Both the position numbers and the translations under genes were made by a program. The notes under the pieces are model-generated. The model was not told the DNA's origin, ran no database searches, and was given only the letters and a program-made list of their open reading frames with translations. From Batkoa obscura (Eukaryota > Entomophthoromycota > Entomophthoromycetes > Entomophthorales > Batkoaceae), in the NCBI GenBank assembly GCA_030770535.1, contig JASVEC010000019.1, positions 620,001 through 684,000 on the forward strand: DNA of 64,000 bases, written 5' to 3'. The stretch's first letter is position 1; each line of letters starts with the position of its first letter. This document shows, one piece after another, positions 10,294-23,166 of the stretch.

Positions 10294-12387
10294 ATGAGAG
10301 GAAGAAGAAAATCAAAAGGAGAAATTTCTAGAGGAATTCGAAGGTCAAATTCAAAGCCTAAGAACTCTTCAAATCATGATATCTATTTAGATGGTGATGA
10401 ACTGATCTCATTTGCTGAGCTACAAAAGTTTACAAGCAATAATAATAACTTTGTAAATCAAGTTCAACTACTCAATTCAGGAAACTCAAGGAGAAAAATG
10501 AAAAGTAATAAAAGGGATATTAGTACCAATAGCAGAGATAGCAATGATAATAACAAGAACTACAATAATGGAAATGAGCCTTTGAAAATTGGCGGAATGG
10601 AATTGATAGTCGAAAATGATTATATCGACACAACTAGTAATCTAAGTTATAACGTAATTATTTTAATAATTCAAAACTTAAAATTAAACCTGTTTAGAAC
10701 ATTTTCCAAAGTAATAAAAAGAATCTTAACTCCAAACGACATAAAAGTGATGTGAATAGAAATTCAAAAAGCAAAAGCAAAAGCAAAAGCAAAAGCAAAA
10801 GCAAAGAAAATTACCAGCAATCAAATAGCCAAGGCAAAAACTCTAAAAAGAATGGGAAAAATACTATTTCTAATAATAGTGTTGCATTTGTTAAAGCCAT
10901 TAAAGGTATTTAATATTAGAAAATTTAGTATATTCTTATCATCTTTAAAGAATCAAGCGAAGATGATGAAAGCGATTGGCCATCCTACGATACTTCAGAT
11001 GAGGAAGGCCCATCAAGTGGAGTTAAAAAGAGTAGCTCAATCGAAGAAACAGTAATTAAAGTTCATTCTTGATATTTATTTTTAACACAATATGTAGGAG
11101 ACAAAAGAAGTTCTTAGTTTAAGTGATACATTTAGTAATATAGTAGAAAATGTAGATGATATTTTATCAGATATGGCATCGCCATTCGAAGGCTTTTCAG
11201 ATGAAATGGTTCGGGATGAAAGAAGTTCACCACAAGGGAACTCGATCAAAAGTGAGATATACTCAAAAGAGGAACAAAATTTTAATAACATTATAACAAA
11301 ATTAGAAAATATAAATTTGGACTCTTTAATTACTTTGGATACTCTAGGAGGGTATGCGGAACATACTGGTAATCAAAATGCGATCAATCAATCAAGTATA
11401 TTTATAAAGCATCAAGGATCTAAAGAAGCCATTATAATATCTGACGGAGAAAAGTTTGATGAAAAAGAGATTGATTGCGAAAATTTGTCATTGGAAAATC
11501 AAGAAGGAAAGAACGTTATTGAATTATCAGATGAAAACAGTTATAATAGTAGCGATTCAGATGGTTATACTAGTGATTCAGAAAACATTGAAGTTGATTT
11601 TACTGATTCTGATAATGATAGCAAAATTCAAGATTATCTTGACAATATGTCGATTGAAGCAATGAAGTTGAATGTAGTAGATATTGATGATGATAGGGAT
11701 ATGTATATAGACGACCCATCATTTGAGTTCAAGCAAGGATTCTTCTATGCCATCAATGCTATACTTAAAGAGTATCCTCAACTTGATCAAGAAGAAGCGC
11801 TTTCAAATATGAAAAAGAAATATCCTGAAATGTTTAAGCAACGAGAAAAGAAAAGTAAAAATAAAGCTAATTCAATAAGCAAAGAAAGCCATGTAAAAGT
11901 ACATAAAACAAAAAGTACAAACGTTATGTCACAGATATTCTTTGACTTTTTAGTAGCAAAGGATAAGCGCAAGATTGAATTTCCACCTGTTAGTAAGGAT
12001 TTGGTTAATAAATTGCTTATGATGGGCAGTGAACACGGCTTGGTTGCCAATTGCTCTGGGAAAGGAAAAAAGAAAGTAGTGACATTAATCAAAACAAAAC
12101 GTACTGTTATACCTTCAAGTATTAAAGAGATTGATTTGCTAGCCTATTCTAACATCAAGAAGAAAAATGTGACTATTAGTAAGAGAACTGAAAAGTCAAT
12201 TTCTGTAACTGGAGGTAGTGGATTAAAGGTAAATAAAGCACCACCAATTGCAGTATCTAATGTAGGCCATAAATTACTTTCTAAGATGGGCTGGGCACCG
12301 GGACAAAAGCTAGGTACAAACGATAATGGGTTGCTTATACCTATCCAACCTCAAGCTAGGAAAAGAAATTCTGGGCTTGGATCTTGA
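10294..12387 (+). CDS. SQS1: SQS1/PFA1-like R3H and G-patch protein
   Basis: Four exons whose frames close: 10294-10653, 10698-10905, 10951-11051, 11098-12387, giving 652 residues; introns are 44-46 nt. The N-terminus is basic (MRGRRKSKG). Residues ~140-165 include a Ser-Lys repeat coded by AAAAGC units. A strongly acidic middle (~185-430) follows, then an R3H domain (~500-565, with EFPPVSKDLVNKL and NCSGKGKKKVVTL) and a C-terminal G-patch (~605-652, GHKLLSKMGWAPGQKLG ... GLG). This order matches yeast Sqs1/Pfa1, which stimulates the DEAH helicase Prp43 in splicing and ribosome biogenesis in the nucleus. The G-patch at the extreme C-terminus fits that role. Other G-patch/R3H proteins share the domains, so the symbol is by architecture. 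Confidence 0.85.
10764..10808 (+). repeat. AAAAGC tandem repeat within SQS1-like exon 2
   Basis: Roughly seven 6-bp units, coding an in-frame Ser-Lys run. Being a multiple of three, expansion or contraction keeps frame. Confidence 0.8.
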
Positions 12388-12633
12388 AGTATAGTTATAT
12401 ACTTGCTAGCTGCAAAAATTATATTAAAATGTCAAGATATTGATTTAAATTTGCTTTTATTCATGGTTGTAAATGCTTTATAATCTATTTTCTTTATTTT
12501 CGCGGTTAAGTTTATATCAAATATTACTTGTCAAAATTTTTCAAGTCAATACTGTAGCTTCAAAATGTAATTTTATGTTACAATAAATTTTTAATCAAAA
12601 TCATAGTACTTTATTGATAATAAAATAACACCT

Positions 12634-14939
12634 TTATTCATTGTTAATCTTTTGATAAAGTTCATCAATGTGTTTTTGATACTTCGATTTAAGATCATGA
12701 CGTTTAAGCTTAAAACTAAAAGAACAAATTAATAAATTAATAAATTAGTAAAAACGAACTTACGTTGGTGTGATAAGATTATTTTCAATACTAAACGGCT
12801 CATGTTCAACAAAGATACCAAATACTTTTTCGAATCTAAAATGAAGTTAGACCATTATCTTTAGCATTTAAATAAATTACTTACCCAGCTAATTTAGTAC
12901 GGGTTTCAATATTTTTGATCTCTTTCAACAAAGCTTCATTTACCTTTGGATGTTGACAGAGTTGTTCAATGCTTAATTGTTCACTGCCTCCAACAATGGA
13001 TTTTGCCCATTCTGGGAAGTTTTCTGCATCCGGCACAATAACAGCGACTAGCTTGCTTTGGAATGAATCACCATAGACAAATGCTTGAGCTATGTATTTT
13101 GTAGTTGCATAAATATTTTCAATCTTTTCGGGTGAAATATATTCTCCTATTAGATTAAATTAAATTAATATATACTCAATCCATATCTTGTTCATTAAAT
13201 TACCTTGAGATAATTTGAAGATATTCTTTATACGATCAATAATAACCGGAAACCTATGACGATTAAGAGTAGCAATATCCCCAGTATGGAACCAACCCTC
13301 TTCATCAATTGCTTCTTTTGTTTTTTCAGGTTCATTAAGGTATCCTTTAAATATATTATATCCTCTTATACATAACTCCCCTCTAGCAAAAGGTTTATCT
13401 GTTGATAAGTAGTTCATTGAAGGAACATCAACTAACTTGAATTCATTACTAAAAAATCGTAAATGAAGATAAAAATTGAGTTTAAAGTTGAATTACCAGA
13501 ATAGTGGTGGCCCAACGGCCCCTGCTTCATTATCGCCTCTTACTGTAAGTAAAGAAGCTGCACAAGTTTCAGTAGTACCGAAACCTATTTTTACCAATTA
13601 AGTACATTTCATTACAAAAAAAAGTCGATTTACCTTCACAAATATCAAGACTTAAACAAACTCTTAAAAATTCCATAACTTTTGGTGATAAAGGTGCTGA
13701 ACCTGTAAGCATAAACTTAAGCCTGCCACCTAAAACTTGACGAACTTTATTGAAGACTAAAGGATCCCAAATAGGGTGTTCAACTCCGTTACCCTCTTTA
13801 TAATATTGTAACTTCTTCTGATAAGCGATTCTGAATAACGCAGGTCCCAATCCTTGTCCATGTAAGCCTTTAGCGGCAATTGCATCATAAATACGATTCA
13901 ATAATCTAGGTACTGAGTTCATAGCAGTGGGCTTAAGTACAGCACAATCATCCATTAACTTGGTAATATCACCACAATAAAACCCTATGGATGCACCAGT
14001 ATATAAAAATGCATATAAAGAACAACGTTCAAAACAGTGAGGTAGCGGAAGGAAACTCATATATACAACATCTTCCTCACCTCTAGGAATACCTGCTCTT
14101 TGATAGGCCCCAAGAGCAGCACTTGAATTGTTGGCATGAGTTATAATCGCTCCCTTTGGTTGACCTGTGGTTCCTGAAGTATAGCAATAAGTGTAAATAT
14201 CCTCTGGTAACGGTGGATTGGCTACGACAGGGTTTTGCTTCCCGATAGCTAACACTTCATTAAAATCGAGTAACTTAATATTGCAAGAAGCTGCCCAGGA
14301 CTTTAAAATATTAGAAGAAGAAGCTTCATCTTTGTTATTGCTAAATGGATCCATGCTGATTATAACTTTCAATCCTGGAAGGTTAGGAGCACTCTTTAAT
14401 AGCTTTGGAATACGTTCTTGACTACATACAATCAAAGGTACTTGAGAATGATTGATTACGTATTCCAAAGTTTCTTGACCATAAGTATCAAATAAAGCTA
14501 CATTGATAAGGCTTTGTGAAATTAAAGCAAAGTCGGTAATGACCCATTCAGTACGATTGGCAGAGAATAAACCTACAGTTTTACCTTTTAAATCGTCGAG
14601 CTTGCACTCATTTTTATACAAATAGACTAATCCAGAACTGAGGTCTGAAGTTAATTTTTCGACTTCAGAGTAAGTGATCCATTCATAAGGTCCAAATACA
14701 CCGGTTTGTGGGTCCTTATTTCTGGTCCCAAAGCAATTTTGTTTTCCATACGCTTTAAAAGCATATTGTGTAAACTCATAAAATGTTCTTGGTTCACCTT
14801 CTCTGTAAGCAACGAGCTCTTCTTTATAATCTCCAGTACGGAATACACCAGTTTGTCCAGACTTACGGCTGTTTGGTACCTCAACACAGAGCTGGTCCAA
14901 TTTCAAGCCTTCTTTTACTGTTAATGTTTTTACTACCAT
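12634..14939 (-). CDS. long-chain acyl-CoA synthetase
   Basis: Six exons with closing frames: 13634-14939, 13497-13584, 13204-13448, 12885-13146, 12764-12835, 12634-12715 (coding order right to left), 684 residues; introns 48-53 nt. This is the ANL adenylating family: P-loop [11 protein letters not shown] (~253-263), FGTTET motif (~436) just after intron 1, the fatty-acyl synthetase signature [15 protein letters not shown] (~487) with GWFHTGD (~515-521), and a C-terminal Lys-rich lid region. Length and order match yeast Faa1/Faa4 and animal ACSL (~700). It activates free long-chain fatty acids with ATP and CoA at ER, lipid droplet or peroxisome membranes for lipid synthesis or oxidation. No peroxisomal SKL-type C-terminus is present (ends NNE). 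It points the same way as the TMEM184-like gene behind it. Confidence 0.95.
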
Positions 14940-15504
14940 GCTATTTTACAAATAAATTGAAATTGAAATTTGATGTATTTGTAGTTTAATACTTGTTTTT
15001 TTATTCTTAGACCAATCATTGGATGCTTGGAATTTGATTATTGTGTTTTATAGCATTTTCTTTCCATTTGATTGTTGAACATAACTGTAGAGTTTGCTTG
15101 ATTAAGTAGAAATGCTCATCATTCTTTTTTGTGAATTGGCCAATTAATTTTGTAAAAATTGAACTTTTGACGTCTAATTTTTCCGAAACAAAAAGCCAAT
15201 TTAAATTTTTAAAGCAACTGTCTATATAAATAATAGAGCATTAACCTTATATAATAATGTTTTAATTATATTATTTATAGATACTATTTTATAGACACAA
15301 ATAACACCATGATATATAATATATTAAATAAAATACTTCAGCTATATTTCGAATTAGTTCAATGGAAATAAACTCCACACCTATGTTCTTTTTTTTGCAC
15401 TAATGATTTAATAATCTATTTTCCACTCAAAAATTGTGGATAATAAAAGTTGGCTATGTTATTATATTAATAATACTATACTGTTACTATCATTAATTTA
15501 TTGT
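14940..15504. other. intergenic region
   Basis: Upstream region of the acyl-CoA synthetase and downstream region of the TMEM184-like gene, both minus strand. No repeat copy or extra gene is seen. Confidence 0.5.
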
Positions 15505-17066
15505 TTATTTACTAAATAAAATTTTTTCAAGATTAGTGCGATTTAAATCTAAAGAGGAGATTGAAGATAAATTTGAGATGGAAGTAGCAGAAAGTTCAGA
15601 TAATCCGAATGAATGAGCTTTTGGAGGTGCATTTAACAATTCTTTTTGTTTTTGTTTTTCGAAATCCTGGTTCATATTTTTAATTGACATTTTGCGCAAT
15701 GTTTTTAAGCTAGGTACCTTATCCTCTTCATAATGTTTTAATATTGATGGTTGCGTCAAGTTTGTATGTGAGATTAAGTCTTGGTTTAATTGGTTGGCCG
15801 ATTTAGATAAATAGTATTCAGAAATGGTCTTAAGGATCGTTGTACCTTGACTTTTTAGGCCTATAATTTCTTTTAAGTTCTGGGTAAAGTTTGCATTTTG
15901 ATGAAAGTTATTATAATATTTGGGATTCAGTTTCATACATATATAAATTACTAAGATCATATAAATTAAACTTATTGTTCCATTATCTGCCATGACTCCA
16001 ATTGCCCCTTTTTTGCTATTAAAGTTTATTAACTAAAGTCAATATATAATTAAGTTAATTACTTACTAATAAGTTAAATCATGGATTATATCTATGCAAT
16101 TTATATCAGTATCAATGAATTACCAAATTATAATATTATTCCAACTTACCACTACTAACTAATATATTAACAAAGATAGTAACGTAGTTTGGTAGCTCTA
16201 GTAGCTAATATATAATGTTATTCTAATTCGATTTAATTAATATTAAGATCCTTACTAATACTAAGGCACATAGTGTTGACTTTGAGAGCACTAGCGTAAG
16301 ATCGGTTTCAAAGGTGGAATGAAATAAGAAAATAATATAAATAACAAAGATCGAGCTTAGTATAGTACTAAGATCCAAATAAAATAATGGAGAAGTAAAA
16401 TGCAAGTCGTGGGGACAATGATCTATTTTGGGCACCAAAATGAATTTAAGTAAAGTAGTAATAATCGAGATAATAGGAAGCTGACTGATAGCCAGAAAAA
16501 CTTTCGGTAAAAATGAAGGTTTTGCTGGTTGATATTTGATTTTACAAAAGGGAAAAATTAATCTTCTTTGTTTTCGATTCGCTACTATCTCTTTCACCTT
16601 CATATCATCCTTTTCTAATATATGTACCATCATCTTTAGTACTTGTAGCATCAATACTCCATTATACGTTTTATTTAAATTTTTTAAATAAATGTCTAAG
16701 AAAGGAAAGCGGTAACTCACGATTGAGAATATAATCATTACCGGTACACTAGTTAATATTTGCAAAATCGGTACTTGCAATTCCTAATAAAACATAAAAC
16801 ATAAAATATTGATTGTAATAAAAAAGATGAAGCCAACCTTAGTATAATATTTTATGTGTATATAAATGTGATAGATCGCAAAACCTGCAGTAACAATTCC
16901 AATACCTCCGATTAAACATAGTATACTATAACTTGCTAAAACAGGATAAAAAATTAGCTGCCTTGATAAGCTTTAGCTTTTAATATTTACTTATTATCTC
17001 TGCCAAATGCTCTTCGCTACCAAACGTGCCTTCTTTTAAATGATTATAATAACAGCTTTCTGACAT
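15505..17066 (-). CDS. TMEM184 / organic solute transporter alpha family membrane protein
   Basis: Six exons with closing frames: 16991-17066, 16838-16935, 16256-16783, 16150-16204, 16067-16091 (only 25 nt), 15505-16015; 430 residues; introns 51-58 nt. Matches the Solute_trans_a family: an N-terminal TM with GGIGIVTAGFAIYHIYIH, then VPILQILTSVPVM (the conserved (R)IL-mvPiY region), FPFLDIYLKNLNKTYNGVL, the cytosolic FPFCKI motif (the PFC signature, ~165), several further TMs, and a helix LPNYVTIFVNIL equivalent to the last conserved membrane segment. A long polar, Ser/Asn-rich tail (~330-430) is lineage-specific. Family members act in endosomal/vacuolar membranes or as bile-acid transporters; the substrate here is unknown. 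The unusual 25-nt exon encodes DIIHDLTY at the TM/tail junction. Confidence 0.85.
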
Positions 17067-18053
17067 TAAATGAGTATAAAATATAATAATAGTAAATTAT
17101 AAATTTTTTCTTCATTCATTTTTATTTTTCATTATATTTGAAACTTGTCTTTTGTTTTAAATTTAAATTTTGACTTCGGTAACTTTATGCTTCTTAATTT
17201 TAATCACTTTGAAAGTAATTTTAAGTCTTGGAGTTTCATCTTTAGATTGGGTTTTAACAATTTTTATTCCGCTTTGAGAAAATAAAACACTTAATTTTTT
17301 GAGTTATTTATTTTTAAAAATAGATATAAAGTATTTTATGCATTGCCTTTTAAAAACGTTTTTTTTTATAAATCGATATTTATTTCACAAGATATTATCT
17401 AACCGCTAGAAAAGTAGGTTTATTCTGTTAACATAGTGATAATCTTCTTGTTTAAGAAATTTGCCACAATCTTTTCCACTTATTAGCGCTTAGAACTGGA
17501 AAAGCAATGAAACTAAAAAGGATATTTCCATATTCTGTTTTATAATTCTGAGTTTCGAAAAAATTGCAAAAATTTATACTATTATAGTAGTGATATTGTT
17601 TTTGAATACAGTGTTATAATTAAGGTCGCTTTTGAAAGCATTAATACATTGTTTATTACAATTAACATTAAGATAAATCATAATAAGTCCTTATTATTAT
17701 GAGCATACTTTTTATTTGATTTGAAATGGGTTTTGTACATTAGTACTAATATAGAGTGGATAAAATCTAATGAAAGAGGGATCTTGTACTATTAATAATA
17801 AAACTGCAACTTTAATATTTAATCGATAAAATATTGACAATAAAACAAATATTGAATTGTATTAAACTTTTGTAAACTCCAAATATTTGCTAGCTATTAG
17901 AATCATCTAAAATTGACCAATATTCCAAACAAAGTTGCCCAAAAGGCGCAAGATTTCACACACAACTGAGAAATTCGTAGTTTTGAGCAAAAAAAATTTA
18001 AATGGCAAATTTTAAATAAGTTGGTTATCTCACCTTTACTTAATTTGCGACAT
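17067..18053. other. divergent intergenic region TMEM184-like / CSE1
   Basis: Upstream regions of both genes. It holds one eroded MITE (17440-17537). No gene is seen. Confidence 0.55.
17440..17537 (-). repeat. TGGGG-MITE copy 6 (eroded)
   Basis: Minus-oriented; the central part (TTTTCCAC...TAGCGCTTAGAACTGGAAAA) and the GATATTTCCATA right end are recognisable, the left terminus is lost. Confidence 0.7.
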
Positions 18054-21000
18054 ATGGATATCAACCAAGATACACTCAATTATTTAGCCAATGTATTAGA
18101 GCAAACCTTTAGTCAATTGACAAGAAAGCAAGGTTAGAGCTAATTATATTCATAATATAAATTATTAATCATGTTCTTTTAGCTGAGAATGAACTCAAAC
18201 AAAGGGAGTCACAACCAAGATTTTTGATGTGTTTGTTTAAAATAATCGAAATTGATGGGTTTTCTCCTCAAGTTAAGTTTGCTGCAGCAATTTATATAAA
18301 GAACTTGACCCGTAGAGAGTGGCATATTGTAACTTATTAATTGTCATTATTTATTTTTACTAATAGCCTAATAGTCTGGCGAAGAAGATAATATTATTAG
18401 CCAACAGGATCGAGAGTATGCTAAAAGCAGGATTGTTGATCTTATTATGAGTTCGCCCCCAAACTTTCAAATTCAACTTTCTGAAACACTAAATTCCATT
18501 TTAAGTTCAGAAAACATAGATTATTGGAAATTGGTTATAGATGTAATTTGTTTATTATACTATCAAAGTAAAACATAACCAAGTTTTAGGCATTATCTAA
18601 AAAATTCGATAGTGAGAACTACTCCCCTAATGTTACTGTTTTAAGAGTTATAGATCTTTTTATGCAACGGTAATTTATTGTTTGCAAATAATTGCATTCT
18701 CTAAATTTTTTTAAAGGTTTAGGAACGAAAGAGAATGTCTAGAATTCGGGGAACATCTTCAAATCATTTTTGATATGATAACTCAACCTCTTTATGTTTT
18801 GTTTGTTGTAAGTTATTTCAATATTTTAATTTTATTTAAATTTATTTTTAGACTTCGTTGAGTAACATTGAGAAGCTACCATCCAATTCAACAATTTTAA
18901 AGTCTATCTTTGATTCAATTTTATTGATGATTAAGATCTACATATCTGCTTGTACTCATGATATTCCTCAAAGCTTTGATGATCATAAAGAGGAGTTTTT
19001 CAAAGGATTTCATAATCTTTTAAACTATAACAATCCTTGCCTTGAATCTGATGTAATATTTCTATGATTTTTTAATTCAAAATTAATATTCTATAGGATC
19101 CAGATGAGTCGGGAGTTTTAGAAGAAATCAAAACATGTATTTGCGAAATTTGTAGAATATATTATTACAAATATACTGCTGATTTTGTGCATTCTGAAGA
19201 CTTTTTAAAAAGTATATGGACTACTTTGGTAAATATAGGCCCCGAACAAAAATACGATATGGTAACTTAAATTTCTTTATTCAACTTTACAAATTTAATG
19301 TAAGATATAGTTGGTTTCTGAAGCTATGAATTTTATTACTACTGTAGTTAAACGTACCGGAGGTGATGTAATATTTCAAAATGATGAAGTTCTTCAAACT
19401 GTGTGTGAAAAGATTATTGTCCCAAATTGTCGTTTAAGAGGTGATATAATCATTTAATTTTAATTATTTTTATTGATCTTTTACAGATTCTGATATCGAA
19501 GCACTTGAGGATGAACCTATTGGTTATGTTAGACGTGAAATAGATGGTTCCAGTATAGATTCTCGTAGACATGCTTCTATGGAAATGATTCGGGCGTTTG
19601 TATATCAATATGAAGAAAGAATGGCAAGAGTTTTTATGGACTATAGTAACAAATTTATTGAAGTGAGATTCTTAATATTTTATTTTATAATAAACTAAAT
19701 TATGCTTTAGAAATATAATTTGGATCCCCCAAATAACTGGAGAGATAAAGATACTGCCAACTTTTTATTTAATGCGATCGCTATAAAAACATTCACAACT
19801 CAGGTACCTTTTAATTATGGAATATTTTAATTCTAATTTTTTTAGTTAGGCGCTACTAAAGTAGTTCCCACTATTGACTTTGTTAAACATTACCAATCAA
19901 GTGTTTTGCCCGACTTGGATCCAGGATCCCCTTCACATAAGGTTTTAAAAGTAGGAGCTATTAAGTTTATATGTAACTTCAGATATCACTTAGGCGCCCA
20001 GGATTTGTTAAATATCCTTCCTATTTTAATTACTCATCTTGCTTCACCACATTATATAGTATACACCTTTGCAGCTATCTGTATTGAGCGTATTTTGTTT
20101 TTAAAACTTGATGGGAAACTAGTTTTCACTGAACAAGTGCTTAAGTCCCACCTTGAGACATTATTAGGAAATTTGTTTGATATTGCTGAAAGGCCATCAA
20201 CTCCTGAGAAGGTTGCAGAAAATGAGTTTATAATGCGCGCTGTAATGCGTATTATTTTTATTGGGAAGGAAACTATCACACACCACAAAGCACTCATTTC
20301 AAAGAAATTGGGCAATATCTTAGCTGTTATTTCCAAAAATCCATCAAATCCAAAATTCAATCATTATCTATTTGAATGCATAGGCGGCGTTGTTAAGTAA
20401 AAAATCTTCTTTGTTTTTTATTTTTTTACTAAAAATCATTAGAACTACCCACCCTACAGTAGAAGAGTTTGAAGCAAGCTTCTGGCCATCATTTCAATAT
20501 ATTCTTGCAGAAAATATCGCAGGTACTTTATTATATTGCCTTTATTTAGCATTTACTTATTTATCTATTTAGAATTTTTCCCATATACGATTCAAATCAT
20601 GTCACAAATCTTGTCCTTCCATGATAAAAATATGCCTCTTCCCAAATTTTTCCAGGACTTTTGGCCCCCGGTCGTTCAACCACCTTACTGGGAAAGCAAA
20701 GGTAATTGAACAAATGTAATATAAGTTATAAACTAATTTTTTAGGTAATGTGCCAGCCCTTGTTAAACTTTTGAAGGAGTATCTTAGATGTGCCCCCTCC
20801 TTTGTTTCTGATATGAATAACATTCGTTCCATCCTTGGTGTCTTCAATAGGCTTTTGAATTCCAAGCCTTATGAAGAACACTCTTTTGATATTCTTGAAG
20901 CCGTATTTTTAAATGTTGACTTGTAATGTTTTGTTTAGTTTTGTTTGGTATGTATCTTATAATTATTTAGGTCAATTTTGGATCAATTTTTGCAAACAGT

Positions 21001-21750
21001 TTTCCTCAAGATTTTACAAAGAATCAAAACGAATCCCTCTACTTCCCTTATACTTTCAGTTACTAAATTCGTCTGCTTCTTATTAACTATCAAAAAACCT
21101 GATATGAACCCAGATATTGTTTTATCTTTCTTTGCCAGGGTTGATCCAGGGTACTTAATACCACAACTTAAACTACTTAATACTAATTTTCTTAGAGCCT
21201 TTGCTAAATTGCTTAGAGAATATGTTATTCCAAAATTGAGTCAAGTAAGGTATACTGATCGTGTCCTTGTTGTAAATGGATTTACTATTTTATTAACCGA
21301 ATGTCCAACATTTTTGAGTATTGATCAAACTTATGGCCTTTGGTATGTATTATAATTTAGATCACTCTTTTTGCTAATAATTACTTAGGATTAATCTGCT
21401 TGAAAATATTATCTTACTTGTTTCAAAGCCCATCAATGAAATTGATACCACCCAAGATATTGAAGCATATGATATTAACGAAACTGAATTCCAAAATGCC
21501 TTTGTTAGACTTGCGTCTTCTTCCACTAAAAAAGCAAACCCAGCAATTGCATATGGACCACCAGAAATTTTCCTTGTCAACTCATTGAAAGAAGCAAATA
21601 GCAGAAGTGGGGGAGTGGTAAGTTATCAGTTTATTAAAAAAAGTAACTTACTAAAATTATTAGATATCTCAGTTATTGAATAGATTATCACCTCAGGCCA
21701 GCGTTAGTTTGGAAAAACTTTATACAGCCTCTGCAAATGGAGGAAATTAA
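18054..21750 (+). CDS. CSE1: CSE1/CAS exportin-2 (importin-alpha re-exporter)
   Basis: Seventeen exons with closing frames (starts 18054, 18183, 18375, 18590, 18717, 18852, 19097, 19311, 19487, 19711, 19846, 20443, 20573, 20745, 20971, 21389, 21664; stop 21748-21750), 984 residues against ~960-970 in yeast and human. The importin-N region at the start includes FAAAIYIKNLTRREW; later matches to CSE1 are dense, e.g. DPDESGVLEEIK, GPEQKYDMLVSEAMNF, ALEDEPIGYVRREIDG, NNWRDKDTANFLFNAIAI, VGAIKFICNFRYHL and SPHYIVYTFAAICIER. The protein is a HEAT-repeat karyopherin that returns importin-alpha to the cytoplasm with Ran-GTP; normally essential. Introns (43-75 nt) carry GTAAnn or GTnnn donors and TTAG/ATAG acceptors. 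Confidence 0.97.
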
Positions 21751-22348
21751 ACTAAAAAGTTAAGCTGTGAAGAATAGTTTAATAAATTTTTTCGATATAG
21801 ATAGTATCTTAATTCACTTTATCATTTTAGTTTACTAATTCAGCTACTAAAACGGATTTATGATAAACTTAAGCTAGTATTTACCATTTTAAATGTTTTA
21901 GTATATGAAGTTTACTTTTGTCACCTTAAATTACTTTTTTTTGAAAACTCAATGTCAATGATATGGGGCTGTTTTTTTGGTTTCATTATTTTTCCGTTTC
22001 TTAAGCGCTATTTGAGTGGAAAATTTGTTAGTAAAATCCTTAAACACAAAATACATCCTCGTATTGTAGAAGAATTATAGTTGTTATTTTAATAAAGTTG
22101 GTACTTACAAAATTTGAGGCTTTTCATAAAAAGTTGTAGTCGATTACAATAAATAATGATTATTATGCTACAGTATTATGATAAAATAAAGTACTACAAA
22201 CAAACCTCACAAGACTCGTTTATTGAATATAAAAAATAAACTATCAAATATAATGAAAATTTTAGCTTGTTTTGTAAACAATGTTTTAGTAATTAGTCGT
22301 GAATAATAAAAATTAAAAATATATATAATATTTGTAGGCAAAATCTAA
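21751..22348. other. intergenic region CSE1 / tRNA-iMet
   Basis: Holds MITE copy 7; otherwise AT-rich without features. Confidence 0.55.
21964..22061 (+). repeat. TGGGG-MITE copy 7
   Basis: Plus-oriented, 98 bp, flanked by TA at 21962-21963 and 22062-22063. Termini TGGGGCTGT and ACATCCTCG. Confidence 0.9.
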
Positions 22349-22420
22349 AGCATCTTGGCGCAGAGGAAGCGCGCGGGGCTCATAACCCCGAGGTCGAAGG
22401 ATCGAAACCTTCAGATGCTA
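22349..22420 (+). tRNA. initiator tRNA-Met (CAU), copy 2
   Basis: All 72 nt match copy 1 at 9903-9974, but it is on the opposite strand. Same initiator hallmarks (A-U first pair, GGGG/CCCC anticodon stem, GATCGAAAC arm). TTTT follows immediately (22421-22424) as Pol III terminator. The flanks differ from those of copy 1, so the duplication did not carry long surrounding sequence, or it has since diverged while the gene stayed identical. Confidence 0.95.
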
Positions 22421-22638
22421 TTTTCTTTTACTCATCAAACAAAACTTCTTTTAGATAAATTTCAATATTTTAATGACTATTAGACAGACCATACTTATCC
22501 TTTTTAAAAGAGGTATTTATTTATTAGTTATTATAATTTACAAACCATTGAGTGTTTAATATAAAGTTCTTAAAACTATTTTGATTATTTTTTAAATAAA
22601 TATAAGCTTTGTTTATAATATAATTGGATTATTAAATA

Positions 22639-22734
22639 TAAAAATGTATTTCTTTGTTTAAGAATTTTGCTGATAGCCTTTTCATTGAAATAATGCTTAA
22701 AAACGGAAAAAGTGATGAAATCAAAACACCTTCA
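22639..22734 (-). repeat. TGGGG-MITE copy 8
   Basis: Minus-oriented; left terminus degraded to TAAAAATGT, right end CACCTTCA-TA. It abuts copy 9 head to tail. Confidence 0.8.
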
Positions 22735-22738
22735 TACG

Positions 22739-22835
22739 TGGGTTATTTTTATATTTGAGAATTTCACTAATAATTTTTCCACTCAAATAGTGCTTAAAAG
22801 ATGGAAAAAATGATGAAGCCAAAAAAATATCCCCA
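22739..22835 (-). repeat. TGGGG-MITE copy 9
   Basis: Minus-oriented, immediately after copy 8 in the same direction; right end ATATCCCCA-TA is well kept, left end is worn. Confidence 0.8.
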
Positions 22836-23065
22836 TATCTTATTCATCAAAGATCAATTGGGGTTGTCCGAATTGATGGTTTCAGGATTTACTTAGTCAA
22901 TCCAAATTTTAAATTTTTAAATTTGTGTCTAATGTGACGGTTAAATTTAAAAAGCCTAAATCAAATCTCTCTATTTAAAACTTATTTTAATTGTTTCCTT
23001 TTCTTAAATAGCTAATTTTCCTAACTACATGTTTTATATTATTTCTGTTAGGTATTTAGTATATA

Positions 23066-23166
23066 TGGGTATGTGTTTTTGTATTTAAGAATTTTACTAG
23101 CAATTTTTCCACTCAAATAGCTCTTAAAAGGTGGAAAAAGTAATGAAGCCAAAAAAAACATCCCCA
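23066..23166 (-). repeat. TGGGG-MITE copy 10
   Basis: Full 101-bp minus-oriented copy flanked by TA at 23064-23065 and 23167-23168, inserted in the 5' untranslated part of element B. It is absent at the equivalent place of element A, so it arrived after the two diverged. Confidence 0.9.
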
